Positions 22,766-47,000 are shown, counted from the stretch's first letter. The stretch: DNA of 64,000 nt from Cyprinodon diabolis (GCA_030533445.1 CM060066.1:34666235-34730234); one strand, 5' to 3'. Notes: generated by a model not told the origin, from the sequence alone. Numbers and translations: made by a program.

Positions 22766-24543
22766 GACAGTGGAGATAATAAAAAAAAATAGGTGCGATT
22801 AGATTAATACAATCAAACAATCATAGATCTCCATTAAGTCTTGTTAGTTTAACTCTATTCTTTCAGACTTTTTATATCTGAATGATAAACTATCTTCTTG
22901 GTCATACCTGGCAAAATAACACCTGCACAGTTCCTACATAAAACAACATGTTTACATAACATTTAGATGATGCTTATTTTCATTAACTGTAATCTGATTT
23001 CTCAATAAGTCTAAAGAGAATTATCTAATAAACCAGTTAGATCTTTTATTTACTGCCATTTATAGTTAAAGGCCAATTATAGCTCAGGGAAATGCAAAGA
23101 GAAACTCCTCCTCTGTGTCCATCTTTAAAACAAATTAGCTAACCACAACAGCAGAGCATCAATAATTCAATATCTCAACAGAAGTCATTCTACAGATCAC
23201 TGATGAGATTATACAACTGTGGTTGTTTAGAAGCTGGTTAATAACACAGGTTTTACTGGACTGCATTAAGCGGGTGTGGAAAAGGAAAGGAAGTACAACA
23301 AACCAATCAATAGCAGCAGTTTTTACAACTAGTTTAAGGAGAACATGTTCTGAAGACATAGAATTACACCATCTTAAAAAAATTAAAACACCAACAATTT
23401 CCTTAAATTGAACATTATTTTAAAATCCTTCAATAAAATATTTGCTACCCTTAATTGCAAACAGAGAACCATCACTAATCAATAACACTGTACAACAGCT
23501 GCCAAACACATCGGTCTACCTTTCCAGGAAATTAACCCGGGTTTCACTCCACCGCCGCTTATCTGGTGATAACTTTAATTCCTCTGAGTATAGGATCACA
23601 CACTTTACACACAGAGCCAACAGATACACTCAACATTCAAGTAAAAACAGGTCTAATGTGTGACGGGCGTCAGCGTACAAGAAGTGAGAGAACTGAGAAA
23701 GGAGAGACGGACAGAGAGAAGGAACAAATACAGAAGAAAAAAAAACTCCAGTCTCAGTAAAGGTTTCAGAAGGAGGACACACCCATGGTGTTCCCTGCAA
23801 ACCTTTCATTATAGACGCATAAATGATAGCTCTGCTTAAAGCAACCAACCGGCTAGCAAAACTTTGGTCTTACAGAAGGGGCCACTCGGAAGGATTCCAA
23901 GCAACAAAAGAAACATCGAAATAAAAGAAGTCGTGTCCGTTTTCCTTTCTTTGGCCGCTCCTCGTTCCCCTAGTTTCAAAAGAGGGGAAATTTTTTAAGC
24001 TTGCCCAAACTTGTTCTCAATCTACTCCATCTATGTTCCAGCAGGTCAAAGCAACAATGACTATAGGGTGTACACAGAAATATGCATGGTATGCCTATGC
24101 TTCACTGATCAGCTGATTGTAGCAAGGGGAGACAAATAAATAAACACATGAAAAAAAGGCAGAAGTTATCCAAATGCAGGAGAGGGCCTTGTAAAAGCAT
24201 CTACACCACTTAAACCATGGATATTTTCCTTTTTACAGCCACTAAGTTGTTTTCATTTGAATGGAAAGGGCAGCACATTATGGTGGAGAGGAAGGAAATC
24301 AAGGCTTTTTCCAATTTATTCGCATATTAAAAACCTATGAAGGCCTCACTGAAAACATGATCTGATCTGAAAACAAAATACTACATATGTAACATCTCAT
24401 GGAGCATTGCTGAGCCCCCTCATCTAAATGTGGATTTGGCTACGGCACAACTGTAAACCTACCAAAACATGGTTCGCAGCCTAAATGAACAGAAGAGGCA
24501 AAAAGGAGTTTTAATCACAAAAGCAGATAAGCAGCCCATGGTA
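22766..24543. other. Non-coding intronic sequence
   Basis: No exon or definable repeat seen. Confidence 0.4.
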
Positions 24544-25134
24544 AAGGCTAATTTATGCCTCTAACGCTTAGCCTCCGCAACCGTCAAAATTGTCTCTGTG
24601 GGCGACCACGCGAAGAGGTTTTGCAACAGTCGTTGTGCACCTTTAAAAAAATCTGGACTACACCTCGGACAGTCGCAAACCCACGCAGACCTCAAGCGGA
24701 AGTGCGCAGACAAAAAGCAGCTGTGATTGGTCCTTGGTATGCCTTTCCGTCTGTCTGTGTGGTCGTCCTTCTCGATTCGGTGCAGGGGTAAGCTGTGGAA
24801 CAACTACAACGGACAACTATGACGAAAGGTTAATCGGTCTTTTTGCCAACTCCATTAACAGAACCTGTTCCTCTTTGATGTCTAGCAACTCTAGATCCAT
24901 CCCCGTAACCGTGGTATCTTGCAGACGTGCCATTGTTGTTTTGGAAGATAAACACTCCTGCCGGTGCCGCCGAACTTTTCGTGACCATCTGCCAAAGTTC
25001 TCCAATAGGCTCCCCCTTGCGCTTTGGTGGGAAATTGCTGTGCGTCCCTAGAAATTCCAGACCAGCAAAACTGGTTTGCGACCAGACCCAAGCGACATTT
25101 GATGTGTGCGGTTGCAGAAGTATAATTTGCCCTT
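24544..25134. mobile_element. MITE-like element with imperfect terminal inverted repeats
   Basis: Left end AAGGCTAATTTATGCCTCT... and the inverse of the right end AAGGGCAAATTATACTTCTGC are similar over about 20 bases and share 'cgcaaccg' nearby. The interior is CpG-rich and non-coding. The superfamily and target-site duplication are unresolved. Confidence 0.55.
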
Positions 25135-25869
25135 ATGTCTGGGGCAGCTGCAGAGACCTACAGAGAGCCTCAGCTTCTAAACCCAGAAGCAGCAGCTATG
25201 ACAGGTCATGGGCGGCCTAGACAGGGAACCGATGGGGGTCAGCACCCCTGGAGAAATGAAGACAAAATACCAAATCCATTTCATATAATGACCTACATTA
25301 GTGCAGAAAATGTAATGGGCAATTTGACAAATGTTAATGATTTAAAAATGAGAGGTATTTCATATTTAGCTCCAACTGTATTTGGATAGGATCACAGAGC
25401 AGTGAAATTTAGGCTCCCCTGATATATTAAATGATGAACTATTACACTGTTTATCTTACTCCTTTGTTATAAAGCAGAGCAAAAAAAGAAAGAATAAAAA
25501 AAAAACTTGCCCCACCCTGGCCCCAGTAGTAAAACTGGTCCTGAACAAAGTATTAACCAGCAGTCGCTGATTATAAATGCTGGCCACACTGGTGTTTATT
25601 TGTTAAAAGGTGTATATCAGTTAACAAAACCTAACTACAGTGTTTAAGTCAGCTGTTGTACAAAATCCCATTTCAACAATAGAAAGTATGCGGCTCTAAA
25701 ATAGTCTGAATGTGGAAAAAGGTTTAAAAGGCGCAGACAGGTTTCCTCTCTGTGTGAGTCTGAACTGTAAGCGGAGAAGGTAAAGCTAAGCCTCTTCACA
25801 AGGGACTAAATAATGAAGCAACAAACACTCCTTTTGTTACCACGTCAAAAAGAAAAAAATCAAAGCGAT
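25135..25869. other. Non-coding sequence between MITE and promoter-like block
   Basis: No gene signal recognised. Confidence 0.4.
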
Positions 25870-26770
25870 CATTCATATATATAGGAGGATATTCACCTGA
25901 GAGCTGCGCGCAGGTAACCGTCCACAGAGGGTGGGCGTTTCAGTGCACACAATGGGAGGGAGGGGGTCATAAGCACAGATTGGACTTTGACTTGAAGCTC
26001 TACGGTGAGGCAAAGTGTCCCGGGTGGGGGACTTCCGTGTCCTCTCACCTGTCCTATCAGGAAATCTCGTGATAACAGGCGGAGAAGCCTCTTTTAAAAT
26101 CGCGTCTTTCAAAAATCCAGCAACCAGTGAAGAGCCGAAGTGTCACTTTAAAAAAAAAAACATTCGAAAAAAGTCTAATTTCCATTCAAACCTAGCCAAA
26201 TAAACCGGACTAATTTTAGTTTCCTATATAACCGCCTCTTACAGCACAATAAAGTTAAATACAACTTCCCTAAGATAAGTTATTCATCAACAGAAGGTGG
26301 GCATTCATGCTAGCTCGTTTAGCGCTATGCTAAGCCGCTAGCTGCGTTCCCAACAACTAAGTGAAGCAAAAGCTGCTTCTGTTCCAGCAAACAACCTCAA
26401 ACAAGCTGCACGGACCGCAATGTGACAGCAGGGCGGCAGTTACCGGTTCAACAGACACTTTCAGCAGCTTTCCTTCTCTAAATCCAGAAGTGTTGGATGG
26501 CTTCGGGCCTAGCCGACTTCTCCTGCCTCCCCCCTCCGACCCCACCAGGCTGGGTGAAGAGTTTGGATGAGACAACAAAAATACCCCGAAATATGTCCAG
26601 TCCGATGTAAAAACCACAGGCAGAGATACAACCCCGAGCATAAAGAGGTAGAGGACCGAGGAAAACACCCACCTTTGCAGCGCAGGCTCCTCTGTTCTCC
26701 TCGCCTTGGCTTGTTGTTCACTTGTCTGTTCTTCCTCTCCGCTGGGGGGAGGAAGAGGAGGGGGCCAAGT
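25870..26770 (-). promoter_or_regulatory. GC-rich promoter-like block, probable ctnnd1 promoter and leader exon
   Basis: GC- and CpG-richer than its surroundings. A strong minus-strand donor (GCAAAG then GTGGGTGT) ends a possible non-coding exon at 26673. The first coding ctnnd1 exon begins with only 7 bases of leader after an acceptor, so an upstream non-coding exon must exist, and this block is the best candidate upstream. No transcript evidence is available. Confidence 0.5.
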
Positions 26771-27033
26771 GTGAGATAAGAAAGGAGGATAGAAGATATT
26801 TCCAAGTATCTAAAAAGAAAGATCGCTTTATTCTCAAATAACTACGGCTATGTGGTTTCTGAATGTCAAAAATGATCCAACAAACAGAAGAAACTTTTAG
26901 TCACATCGATGAGAAATGTAGGAGTAGATCCTCCACCTTCCCATGACTCCACCCCTATGACTAACTGACATCAAACACAATCAAAGAAATTATACTTCTG
27001 ATACCTTTTTATTCCGCTTCAACTCGACTCATT

Positions 27034-27036
<3 letters not shown>

Positions 27037-27122
<86 letters not shown>

Positions 27123-27151
27123 ATATATATATATATTTAAATATATATATT
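27037..27151. repeat. (AT)n(GT)n microsatellite
   Basis: About 43 bases of AT then 38 of GT, followed by a degenerate AT run. Alternating purine-pyrimidine sequence can adopt Z-form or cruciform structure. Confidence 0.95.
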
Positions 27152-27413
27152 TGAATGAATGAATAAACAAATCATAAAGATCAGCTCGTTTCATTTATTT
27201 ACTCTGTCTTCCTCACCTTTTATCCTGACAGGGCAACAATGATGTCAAGATAGAAGAGCCACCTCTTCCTTGATTTGCAATTGAACGCAAAAATGGCTGC
27301 ACTATGAAAAGAGAGCTCTGGAAACCTGTCTATGTTTTCTATTCCCCATTTTTTTTTTTTTTTTTTACTACTTTTATTTCATTTAATATTGTATTAATCC
27401 CATGTAATATAAT

Positions 27414-27560
27414 CAGAATCAGAATCGGGTTTATTGCCATTGTTAGTGAAGGAGTTCACAACTAGGAATTTTTTATGGTACAATCGTCCATGAAACATTT
27501 AATATAAAAATAGGTAAATAAAATTATAAAAATCTCTAAAAACACTGGGGTATAAGGCAT
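27414..27560 (+). repeat. Interspersed repeat starting 'aatcagaatcagaatcgg'
   Basis: The repeated 'aatcag' start and 'ggtttattgccattgt' text match a common teleost repeat layout; a related start with a different body is at 61135. Right boundary uncertain. Confidence 0.45.
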
Positions 27561-29584
27561 GCAAAAAATATACTAATATATACACTTAGGATAAAAATAT
27601 GGATAAATAAAAAAAAATATATATATAGCATTATAATATATATATTTATGTATTAGAATGATTTATAAATTATTTTCTATCAAATGTCTTGTAACTTTTA
27701 AAAGGGACATCTGCCTTGGATGAAGAGAGACAGCAGTGGATAAACCTAAACCTTGGTAGAGTTCAAATGCTGCCACCTTGTGGTTGAAATTAGAAACTTC
27801 TCCCACTGAGCTGTCTGACTATCACTTATGGAAAATGGTGTAACTGATTTTACATGAATGAAAAAAAACGTACATTTGTATTATTTAACCCAACATTATT
27901 ACATTAAGATTTAAGTGGCACCATTATGTTTTTATTCAATTGGTTTGTTAATAGTACCAAGTTCCACAGCTGATGTGTTTCAAGGATCCAGAAAATAATT
28001 GTGATTTATTACTCCTTATGTTCAGGTCAGTTCAGACTAAATTTACAAGACTCAGGGCTAATTAATCAAATACAGAAAAAAATAAATTTAATGTAATTCA
28101 GTAATAATTAATATTCAATTTATTGTCAGAGCTATGCATGTGGCAACAGTGGAGAGGAACAATCTATTTCTGCCAGTGAGAACCCACCAGATCTCAAGGT
28201 TCTTGATTGTATTGTGTCCATGTGACTGGAGCAATCGATTTAGCCGCCTCCTAGTCAATGTTAACCATTGTGCGTTAATCCTATTTCATCTATATTACAA
28301 TGTTGTAGCTATGTTTTCCGAGGAAGGGGAAGGTGATGGGAAGAGGACAAGGGTCAGTACCCCCCTCCTTGGATATATTATGCAAAACATTACCTATTGT
28401 CTCTCCTGTGCAATAACTTCTCTCTCTCACTGTGCAATAACACATGCCTGGTCTGTGTAATTTTCTACTTATTTTTAAGGTCAGTATATCTCTGTAATGC
28501 AATAATAAGTTCAATAATCCAAGTCAACTTTGTAGTCTTCCCATAGCTCTCTACTGTGCAGATATTTTTTATATCTAGAGGAAACATATTCCAGGACATT
28601 ACAACCTTTATCTTTTTTAATGCTTATTTGGTGCTATATACACTGTCTTCTAAAGCTTTCTCTTTGAGATGTCTCTACTCATTCCACTGACCTGTTTCTG
28701 TTACAACTCTTTTGAAAGTGATTGGTTTCTCCAAGTACTTACCTGCCATCCTCTGTCGCTCAACAAAAGTCTTACTCACTTCTTCTCGAACACTTCACTC
28801 GCCATCTGGCAACTTAATTGGAAGACGAACCCTTCTAGATTTCACAATAAGGTGTCATCTGCCTTTATTGCAACAGATATCGCTTAGATAGATCGCTAAG
28901 TCTTAGTTACATTTTATTTTATTCTTCAAGGAGAGGATTAAACAAAATGAAAACAAAATGGTGCAGATTTTATTTTAAAAAAAATACAGTAATGTGAACA
29001 AGAATATTGGATATAATTTATTGTGCTGAGAAATTGTCATTTAGGCGATTTTGATATCTTTAGTTATAGCTGAAGCTAGAAGAAGCATAATTATACTTAA
29101 TTCATGTTTGGCAATTACTGTAATGATACCATTAGTCACTATCTTTGAACAATTGGGTGCAATAATTACAATATTTCTTCATACATTAAAGGTGCATTGT
29201 CGGAAAAAGCAAACATCTTTAAGAGTTATTAAAGTGGATTTGTTTTTCACAACATTACATTTGTCATTCATTTTTCTTCCTTTTCCTTAAACTTATAAAA
29301 TGTCCGCCCTACAATGTTAATTACTGAAAGTCTGTGGGCTATAACTAAATTAGTGTTAATTGAAGGAATTCCATAAGGAATGAAATTGAACCTAGACCAT
29401 CTGCAGAAAGACACTGATTTGAAAGGAAGCAATGGAGGTTTAATCCTCCAGTGAATAATGCTGCATGTAAATTTTGGATTTTGGAGTAAATTTACTGATA
29501 AGGACCTAAAATAAAACATGGAAAATAAAAATAAAATGAAAGACAACAACTTATGGCAATAAGTATTTTGAGAAACTATGCTGG
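27561..29584. other. Non-coding intergenic sequence
   Basis: AT-rich, between the ctnnd1 promoter-like block and slc43a3. No domain-bearing frame. Confidence 0.45.
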
Positions 29585-29665
29585 CGGAAGGAAGGAAGGA
29601 AGGAAGGAAGGAAGGAAGGAAGGAAGGAAGGAAGGAAGGAAGGAAGGAAGGAAGGAAGGAAGGAA
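29585..29665. repeat. (GGAA)n microsatellite
   Basis: About 20 uninterrupted GGAA units. GGAA is also the core ETS-factor binding motif. Confidence 0.95.
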
Positions 29666-31541
29666 TCAGTTTTCACCTTAAGTTCATACATAATAAACAT
29701 ATTTTTATTGTTTTATTTTACTAATTTTTTTCATTTTGTTGTCATTTTCAAATTTTAATAAATGCTTAAATGCTCTGTTTGATTAAAATGATGAAATGCA
29801 CTATAAATCATTAAAAAAGAAGGGCAACAGAATAAAATAGATTTAAATAGCTCACTGGTCAGTTGTGCTGTTTTCAGAAGATGCTGTGGTGAATGGGACA
29901 AAGATCCAATGATTAAACTGAGATGAACATTTTCTAGCCATAATTATCATGGTGACATAAAGACCTGAATACCATCTCATGTGTAAGCTAATCAGCCACC
30001 ATCATGTTTGCTTTTTTTGGATAATTAAAATATAGAAAAAGTTAGGTTTTATTAATGTACAAATATTAATCAGTTTTTTAGAGAATCTCTAATGCATTGA
30101 TTTAACTTACACAGTAGAACAGAGAATGGTACAAAATCTTTTCTTACAATCTTTTTATAATAAAAAGTGTATAAAGAACAAAATCGGATACTGACCTGAC
30201 TTTCAAATACTGAAATGAATTTTTATAATTCTGTCAAATAATCATCATTCATTTAAAGATTTAATAAAGCCATGAGTGTCCAGCAGACAAAATCTCTCAT
30301 ACAAGCAACATCATGAAGTTGAGATTTTATTTAAGAGTCACTTTTGCAACTTTTCCAACCATTTTAGCCATATGTCCGGTGTGTTGGTTTAGGATGTAGC
30401 CATAGTCCAGTTTAAAATCCCTGAGGCCGTAGCCAGATGGCACCTTGAGATAAGTTTATTGCATCTGGATTTCCTGACATCCGTTGAGAGAGCCTGGAGA
30501 AATCTTCTTAAACTGCCTAGAAATGTAGATCTGTCGGATTAGCCATTTTAGATTATTACCCGGAGCGTCTGTTTTGATCTGGTTTCCCTTCTGGTGTTGT
30601 GGACTTGACAAAAAGGCACTCTGCATAACAAATTTGCTTAACTATATCTCCAGAGGTGGGATAAAGTTGCAGGATTGCCAAACAAGATTTCATTCACAAA
30701 AACGTCCTTACAACTATTTTTGCGCTTACCTTTTATATTTTAGACCCTAACATGAAGTCCTATTGTGCTGTGCGCCAGCACTCATAGATTAACCCAGCTA
30801 ATCTGGATTAGAGGCAGTACCTCCTGGAGACAACTGCCACTGTCTGCGAAGTCTGCTGTCAGTATGTCGTAGCGTCGGTTTGGCATGAGAAAGATAAGAA
30901 GCATTTAAGGAGGGAATTCCCACCATGCTGTCACAGAACTGATGAGATAAACTCACAGGAACTGCACAAAGAGGCTGAAAGGTGAAAGTTCTATTTAACA
31001 TTGTTTATTCATATTCTAAATGTACTGTAATGTTTCATGTAATCTCATATATATAACATAGAGGCTCCAACTCCAAATTACAGCACAGCTAGGAGTAGAA
31101 TATTTGCATTACTAGGAATGCATTGCTTTGCTAAGATGTAATTGTTTATACATATACATTTGTGTGCATGCATTTCAAAGCTGATGATATTAGCTGTTTT
31201 TGCTCTGATGTGGCTTTAAAAACGCTTCTTTATTTTATTGTGTGACTGAAATATATTTCAGCAACAGGAGTTGAGAATGAAACATCTGTTACAGCGTTCA
31301 GTGGTAGAAGTTTGTTCAGCTAGTCGTAACAGCTTTGGGATTGATCCCACATGGTCAACACATTCTGGAAAGTTGGTACTTTACCAAATGATATGGCAGA
31401 ATAACTTCTTTGTTTTTTCTCCTCCTTTTTTTAAAGAAATGTGGATTATTTCTGCTATCTGGAAAAACTAAAGGGAATAATTCTTTTTCTGGAGGAGGTC
31501 CTGGATATCTTATCTGAGGCTTTGCTGAGAAGAAGCAAAGC
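29666..31541. other. Intergenic region and likely slc43a3 leader region
   Basis: No coding sequence. An acceptor-like ctcctttttttaaag at about 31421-31436 precedes the coding start by ~105 bases, suggesting the first coding exon begins there and that non-coding exon(s) lie further left. Confidence 0.4.
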
Positions 31542-41352
<9,811 letters not shown>

Positions 41353-42584
41353 AAAATTAACTCATTTTATGTGTTTACATTTCTGCTCCTAAATTTCCAT
41401 TTGGTTTGTTTTCATACATGATTTTTACTAGGAAATAGTAATATGAATATTTTATATTACTTTTTGTATAAGCAGATTGACGTTTTTTAATATTTCACAG
41501 GAACCAATGTGATTTTTTTTAGTTTTTCATTTATTTTTATCAGGTTAGATGAATTTTTTAGGTGAATGAAGACAGGGTGAAAATAAGATCCACTCTGTGT
41601 ATTCCGGTGTTCTGGAGGACTAAAGATTAGAAAATGACTCCATGAGCGTTTCCAGATTATTGGGCAGCCATTGTCTCTCCAGGATCCTGGCCGTCACCCT
41701 CCTGGCATTTAAAAAAACAAAAAACAGAATGTTTCTGATAAGAGAAGTGATCAACAAATCTCTTAGAGAGGTGTTTCACATTGTTTCTGCATTTTGGCTC
41801 ATTTTTGTGCAATGCAAACCCAATACATATATTTGTTCTACTATTTTGCAAAAAAAGGAGATATTATTTACCACTTTTTATCTGAATAAAGACCAGATCA
41901 TCCTTTTATAGATGATCTAGTCATCTATAGTTTACATACACTCATCAACATGAATACCATTGTTTTTTGGAAAAGACATTTGCAAGTATGCCTCTTTAGG
42001 TACAGGCTAACTCGGAGTGTTTTACAGGAAAAATACACAAAAAGAGATTTAAATAAACCCCAACAAAACTCTGCTAAATCCATGCTTAAAAAATAAAAAA
42101 TAACATGCCCCTCACCTCGGATAATCGATTACCCATATATATTTTCTCATTAATTATCAATTGAATAGAAAAGTACTATATTATCCTTTCAATCACAGAA
42201 TGACTATCTCCCCCTTTTTTTATTTTTATAAACTTATATCACATATACATGGCCAAACATTCAGCTGGGTGGTACCTCTAAAATACCGTACTGAAACAGG
42301 ATTTGTAGAAAAATGTACTACATCTTCTCTTGTGTATTTCATTTTCTCTAGTCAAAAAAAATGAGGTGACAGAAGTTAGAAGGACATTTGGTAATTTCCA
42401 ACACAAGAAGCTTCTCAATGGCGAGGATGTGAAAGCTATGAGGTCTTGTGATGCAAGGCTAGGTGCAAAGGAAAAAGAAAAAGCAGTGACAAGGAGAGCC
42501 ATGAGAAATTGTCTTTCATCTCTGGTTTGAGTTCAGATAAGCTAGTCAGAGAAATGTACAAACATAAACCTCTAGGCAGATTGT
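41353..42584. other. slc43a3 3' untranslated region and downstream intergenic sequence
   Basis: No coding frame with a recognisable domain. Confidence 0.45.
41885..41890 (+). promoter_or_regulatory. slc43a3: Possible slc43a3 polyadenylation signal
   Basis: AATAAA about 530 bases after the stop codon. This would give a plausible 3' untranslated region. Confidence 0.4.
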
Positions 42585-42800
42585 ATCCTAACCCTGGTCC
42601 TCAGGGCCCACTGTCCCACATGTTTTAGGCGTTTCCCTGCCTCCACACACCTTACCCTAATAAAAAAAAGGTGATTATAAGGCTTTTGCAGCATCTAAGG
42701 GCTGCCAAGGAGGAAATGCAAATATTTGTGCTTGAGTAGAGACACATCTAAAATATAAAGGACAGAGGGCACTGAGGACAAGGGTTGATAAACTCTGTCC
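42585..42800. repeat. Short interspersed repeat with inverted ends, copy 2
   Basis: Left end 'accctggtcctcagggccca' and the inverse of the right end 'aacccttgtcctcagtgccc' are near-matches, so the element is palindromic and MITE-like. Related text is at 5436 and about 48430. Confidence 0.55.
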
Positions 42801-43851
42801 TAATCCATTCTACTTCAGCTTAGACTGGACACATCTCAAATGTACTGAGTATCTACGACCTGCGTTTAATTTATGCGAGCTGTAACATTTCTCAGAAATG
42901 GTTAAATATTGAGCCTGATTAATCTGGTGGATAAAAATATACCATGCAGGTAGGATGAAACTTGATTAAAGACATTTAATCAAATATTAGAGGCAACATA
43001 TTCTTAAGCAGATAACAGAACCTTAACATAAACGTTAACTGGTTCACCTTCAGCTGCATCAAACCAATGCTAATATCACCAGTGAAATAAACACATTAGT
43101 TATTTATCTTTTTTTAAGAGCAGTGTGTTAGGAGAACTTCTTTTCCATATGGTTAAAACACACAGGGTTCAATGGGTTAAATATGTTTTATTGGAAAAAA
43201 AAGGTATAGGACAGGATTGCTACATCACTCAAGGACAAAAAACTTTTTTTTCTCTGTATTTGATTATAAAAAGGTGAAAGAAAACATTCAGGGATGCAGA
43301 ATACAGAACACAGACAGTATAAAGTCCTCCTATAAAGTCTATGGTTGATATTTTGCTTATTAGTACAAAAAAAAATCATTTGTAGTGTCCTTAATTTGAC
43401 CATGACAGCACATTTTAGTTTGCTTTTATTTCTCCTCTGGTCATTCCAGCATGAACAGTTTTCACATAATCAACATCATCTGCTTTTTATTTAATCAATT
43501 ACTGATTGACAAATCGAAAAAAAAAAAAAAGCAAAGTCATACAGCAGATCACATCCCCTTCAGTAAGCCTAACTCCATTCAATCAGCTGTAAGTATAAAA
43601 ACAGGCAGGGGAAGTAAGATTTGGTTAGATCCGCTTCTACAGTGTGGCTAAAGGAACTAGATAAGGCACAAGGGACTACAGGGTAATTAGCATAAAGTTC
43701 AGTGGAAATCAGTAGTTAGGATTTTTTTATAAAACACAGCTTGGTGGACATTTCTGTTCTTTGTTGTCTGCAGAGAAAAAGGCAAAAAAAGGAAAATTAA
43801 AATCAAAGATAAAAACTGAAAAATTTTGTGCATTGTCTGATGAAGGTATAA
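42801..43851. other. Intergenic sequence between convergent genes
   Basis: slc43a3 (plus) and the PR-BED-hAT gene (minus) converge here. Non-coding. Confidence 0.45.
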
Positions 43852-43857
43852 TTTATT
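43852..43857 (-). promoter_or_regulatory. Possible polyadenylation signal of the PR-BED-hAT gene
   Basis: AATAAA on the minus strand about 165 bases after the stop codon; another lies at 43187-43192. Confidence 0.35.
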
Positions 43858-44019
43858 TAGTCTTCCTTCATTGCTGCTTGTTTTATGTTTTAAATGATGT
43901 TGAAAGGCTTTGTGTATTCGATTAAATCGCTTGCAATTAACCGATGAGGTTAGATGATGATTCAATTCCTGTCACCAGAAAAGCCTTTGTCATGTTTCTT
44001 CCTGCCGCCGTCCCTTCCT

Positions 44020-47000
44020 TCACTCCTGCCCACTGTCAGCGGTGGAGATGCGATTATGGTGTAGAAACAGGATGGCGTCCAAACTGTCTGGCGGAATGGC
44101 CGACCTTTTCCTGTTGTTAGTTTCGGGTCCCTCCTGCACAAAGTCCTGCGCCGCATTCCCCGCCACGGCTGGAGCAGCCATGTAAACGCGCGCCACAGCG
44201 GCCAGCAGCGGAAACTGGCCCGCCTTGGTCCTCCACCACTGCAGGGGCTCCACTCCCAGTGAAGCCCCTCTGTCAGCTCTGAAGACAGACATCTCCATGT
44301 CGACAGACTCCTCCACGGAGCTCTGCCTGCTCCTGGGAGTGGAGCAGAACAGGTCTCCCAGCAGAAACTCCATGCCAGAGAGCCCAGCATGACAAGCAGG
44401 GTCCGACGGGTCGCCATCATCGTTCTCTCCGGCATCACTAAACTCATCCTCCACTATGAGGTCTCTGAAGTTAATCGGGGGGCACTCCTTCAGGCGTTTG
44501 CTCCGCCGGAGGATTTCGCTGTCTGACTCTGGGGACACGGGAGAGGAGCTTCTCTTCATTTGATTGGCTTTACCGCTCTTCCTGTCCTCCTTGGCAATCC
44601 TCACAGCCTCCTTCTTCAGCCAATCGAATGTAGCCACCTGCTCCTACAGGATGAGGAGATAACAGGTCAGCATCCTTCGCATGTTAATGAAAACAAATCC
44701 AAACTGAGCTCAGACATTACTGGAACAGATCTGAGGTCTAAAGCAAGAGCAAACCGTCAACCCATTGATCCGGGATCCAAAAGTTCATCCCTCTGCAGTA
44801 TTTCATGGTTTGTTTTATGTAGATAGAACATTAATAGGTTTGGTTAAATACTACAGCAGTGATTTTATGCTCTTTCTAAATCAATTTCATTGAACCAATT
44901 TTCAAAAGGTAATTTTCTGAACAGATTCTCCAGCTATCAATACACCAGGATTCCAGGATGAAATAAGAAAAACAAGTTTGTCGTGTTTCATCAGGCTGCA
45001 GTTACTATACAAAAAATTTTAGAAAGGGATAAATGACCATTTATATTATATAAAATATGTTTTTTGTATTGAGTGTTTTTGCTGTATGAAGTTGGTCCCG
45101 TGACCAAGTGCTGGCCTCTCAGTTCCTTATAAGAATGAAATTAAATTTGATTTGAAAGTAACAGAAATTCTTTATCTTAATGAAAAATATCCAGCTTGAA
45201 TGATAGATTAATATTTTTATTTCTATAAAAAGGACACCTTTCCCTCAATGGATCAGTCTTTCCACCACAGTAGACAGGAGAGCTAATGTCAGCAGCGTTA
45301 CCTAAATGGAAGGAAGGGAAACAAGAAAATGCCAAAGGAAGAGCAACTTTATTGGTCGCCGCTCCCAAACACCTCATATTCCCTTTGAATGTACATGAAA
45401 AATACTATTTTATTTGGGATATTTTGTGTATATTTATATAATATGTAGAAGTTACAGATCCTTCCTCCCAGCAGCAGTAAGACTTCATAACCACCACTAT
45501 TCCCAACAACCTCATTCATGCCGAGTTTGTTCAGTTTCTATCTTAGTCGGTTAAATAGCATTCTGCAGTCATTTTGCACATCTCCCATGTTGCTGCCATT
45601 TTCAAATATCCATTACTGTAAAAACATCCACGGCTGTATATTGAGCTTTTAAATTATATTCTAAACATAATTTTCGCAAAAGTCATTTTCTTCACTATAT
45701 ATATCTATATGTAATATATATGTAATATATGTAATATATAGAACATATTTCATAGCCACTGTCATTTAATGTTTCTACACATTGGGATGAATTAGAACAA
45801 ATCAAAGTATGTCTAAATATTCGTTGGATTTTCCGAAGAATATCTTTTGACTTTACCTGAAGAATCAACCTCATATAAATCCTAAGAAACTCGGCTTCAC
45901 TTTGAGTAAAAGGCTAAAAAATGACAAAAAATAAATAAAAGTTAATTTACTGGAGTTTTTAGTTCAAAACATGAAACTTTCATATGATAACTTGAAGATT
46001 GCCTTCCAGTTACTGTGATGATTATGGGTTTCAGCTAATGAAAAGCTTCAGGTAATTTAATCATAATACCAAACACTAAAAGGTTCTTTTAGTTTTTTAT
46101 AAATACTAAGAAATAAGAGATCATTGCTGGAAGCAGGTTTTGCCAGGGAGCCCAATTGAAGCAGATAAATGAAAGTGGCCAAACAGACTGTAGACGCCGG
46201 CCAGATCTGGCCGAACCAATCACAGTGCGGGAGGCGGGACTTTATGATGCGTCAATCGCAGCGCTTTTGTGCTAGCATGACAACGAGCTGGTGACCGCAA
46301 TGATGCTACGTCGTCAAAAAATAAAGAAGAAAACAGTTAGTGCTCCTTAAATCCTCCGATTTTTTAGGCAAAACTGACAGAAATCGTTCATTGAGAAATG
46401 GAGTTTCTTTGACAGCTTGATATATTTTATTCAGGACCAATGACATTACACAAACACAGCATGTCGCTTGGAATCTTTGCCTCATATTTGTTCTAAGAGC
46501 TCTTCGCCGTATATACGACGTATCAGTCTGGCTGGCCAGGCTAGAGAAGAAAAAAAAAAACATTTATTGTTTAACTGAAAGCGTACCTTGTCGTCCATGA
46601 AGCCCAGCCCATGAAACTGGGGGTCGAGGGAGCACGCCATACACAGAAGCCTGTTCACCGTCGGGCTGTCGTAGCAACTCGCCAAGCTCCGCCTCATCAT
46701 CCTCTTCACCTCCTTCAGGATGGACGAGGAGTCGCTCGGCCGGGGTACGAGGTGTCTGGAGAGCAAGCCTGTGAGGATGGGTTTAACGAGGGACAGGCGT
46801 GGGAAGGCCTCTTTGGCCAAAGTCCTACACGCCACGTCCAGAGGTTTGAGGACCAAGCAGAGCTCCTCCACCAACTTCCACTCCAGGCGCGGTATGGGAA
46901 GGCCCACTGATTGCGTGTTGGAGGTGGAGTTAGCATGGTAGCTGTCTAATGACTCTGAAGCTGTCTCCTCCCTGGCAACTTTTTCTTGATTAACATCTTT

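Noticed and set aside
28134..28460. 108-codon frame between ctnnd1 and slc43a3
   Set aside because: No recognisable domain, splice partners or conserved-looking motif.
29051..29290. 79-codon hydrophobic frame as a small membrane protein
   Set aside because: AT-rich DNA readily gives hydrophobic frames; no supporting splice or start context.
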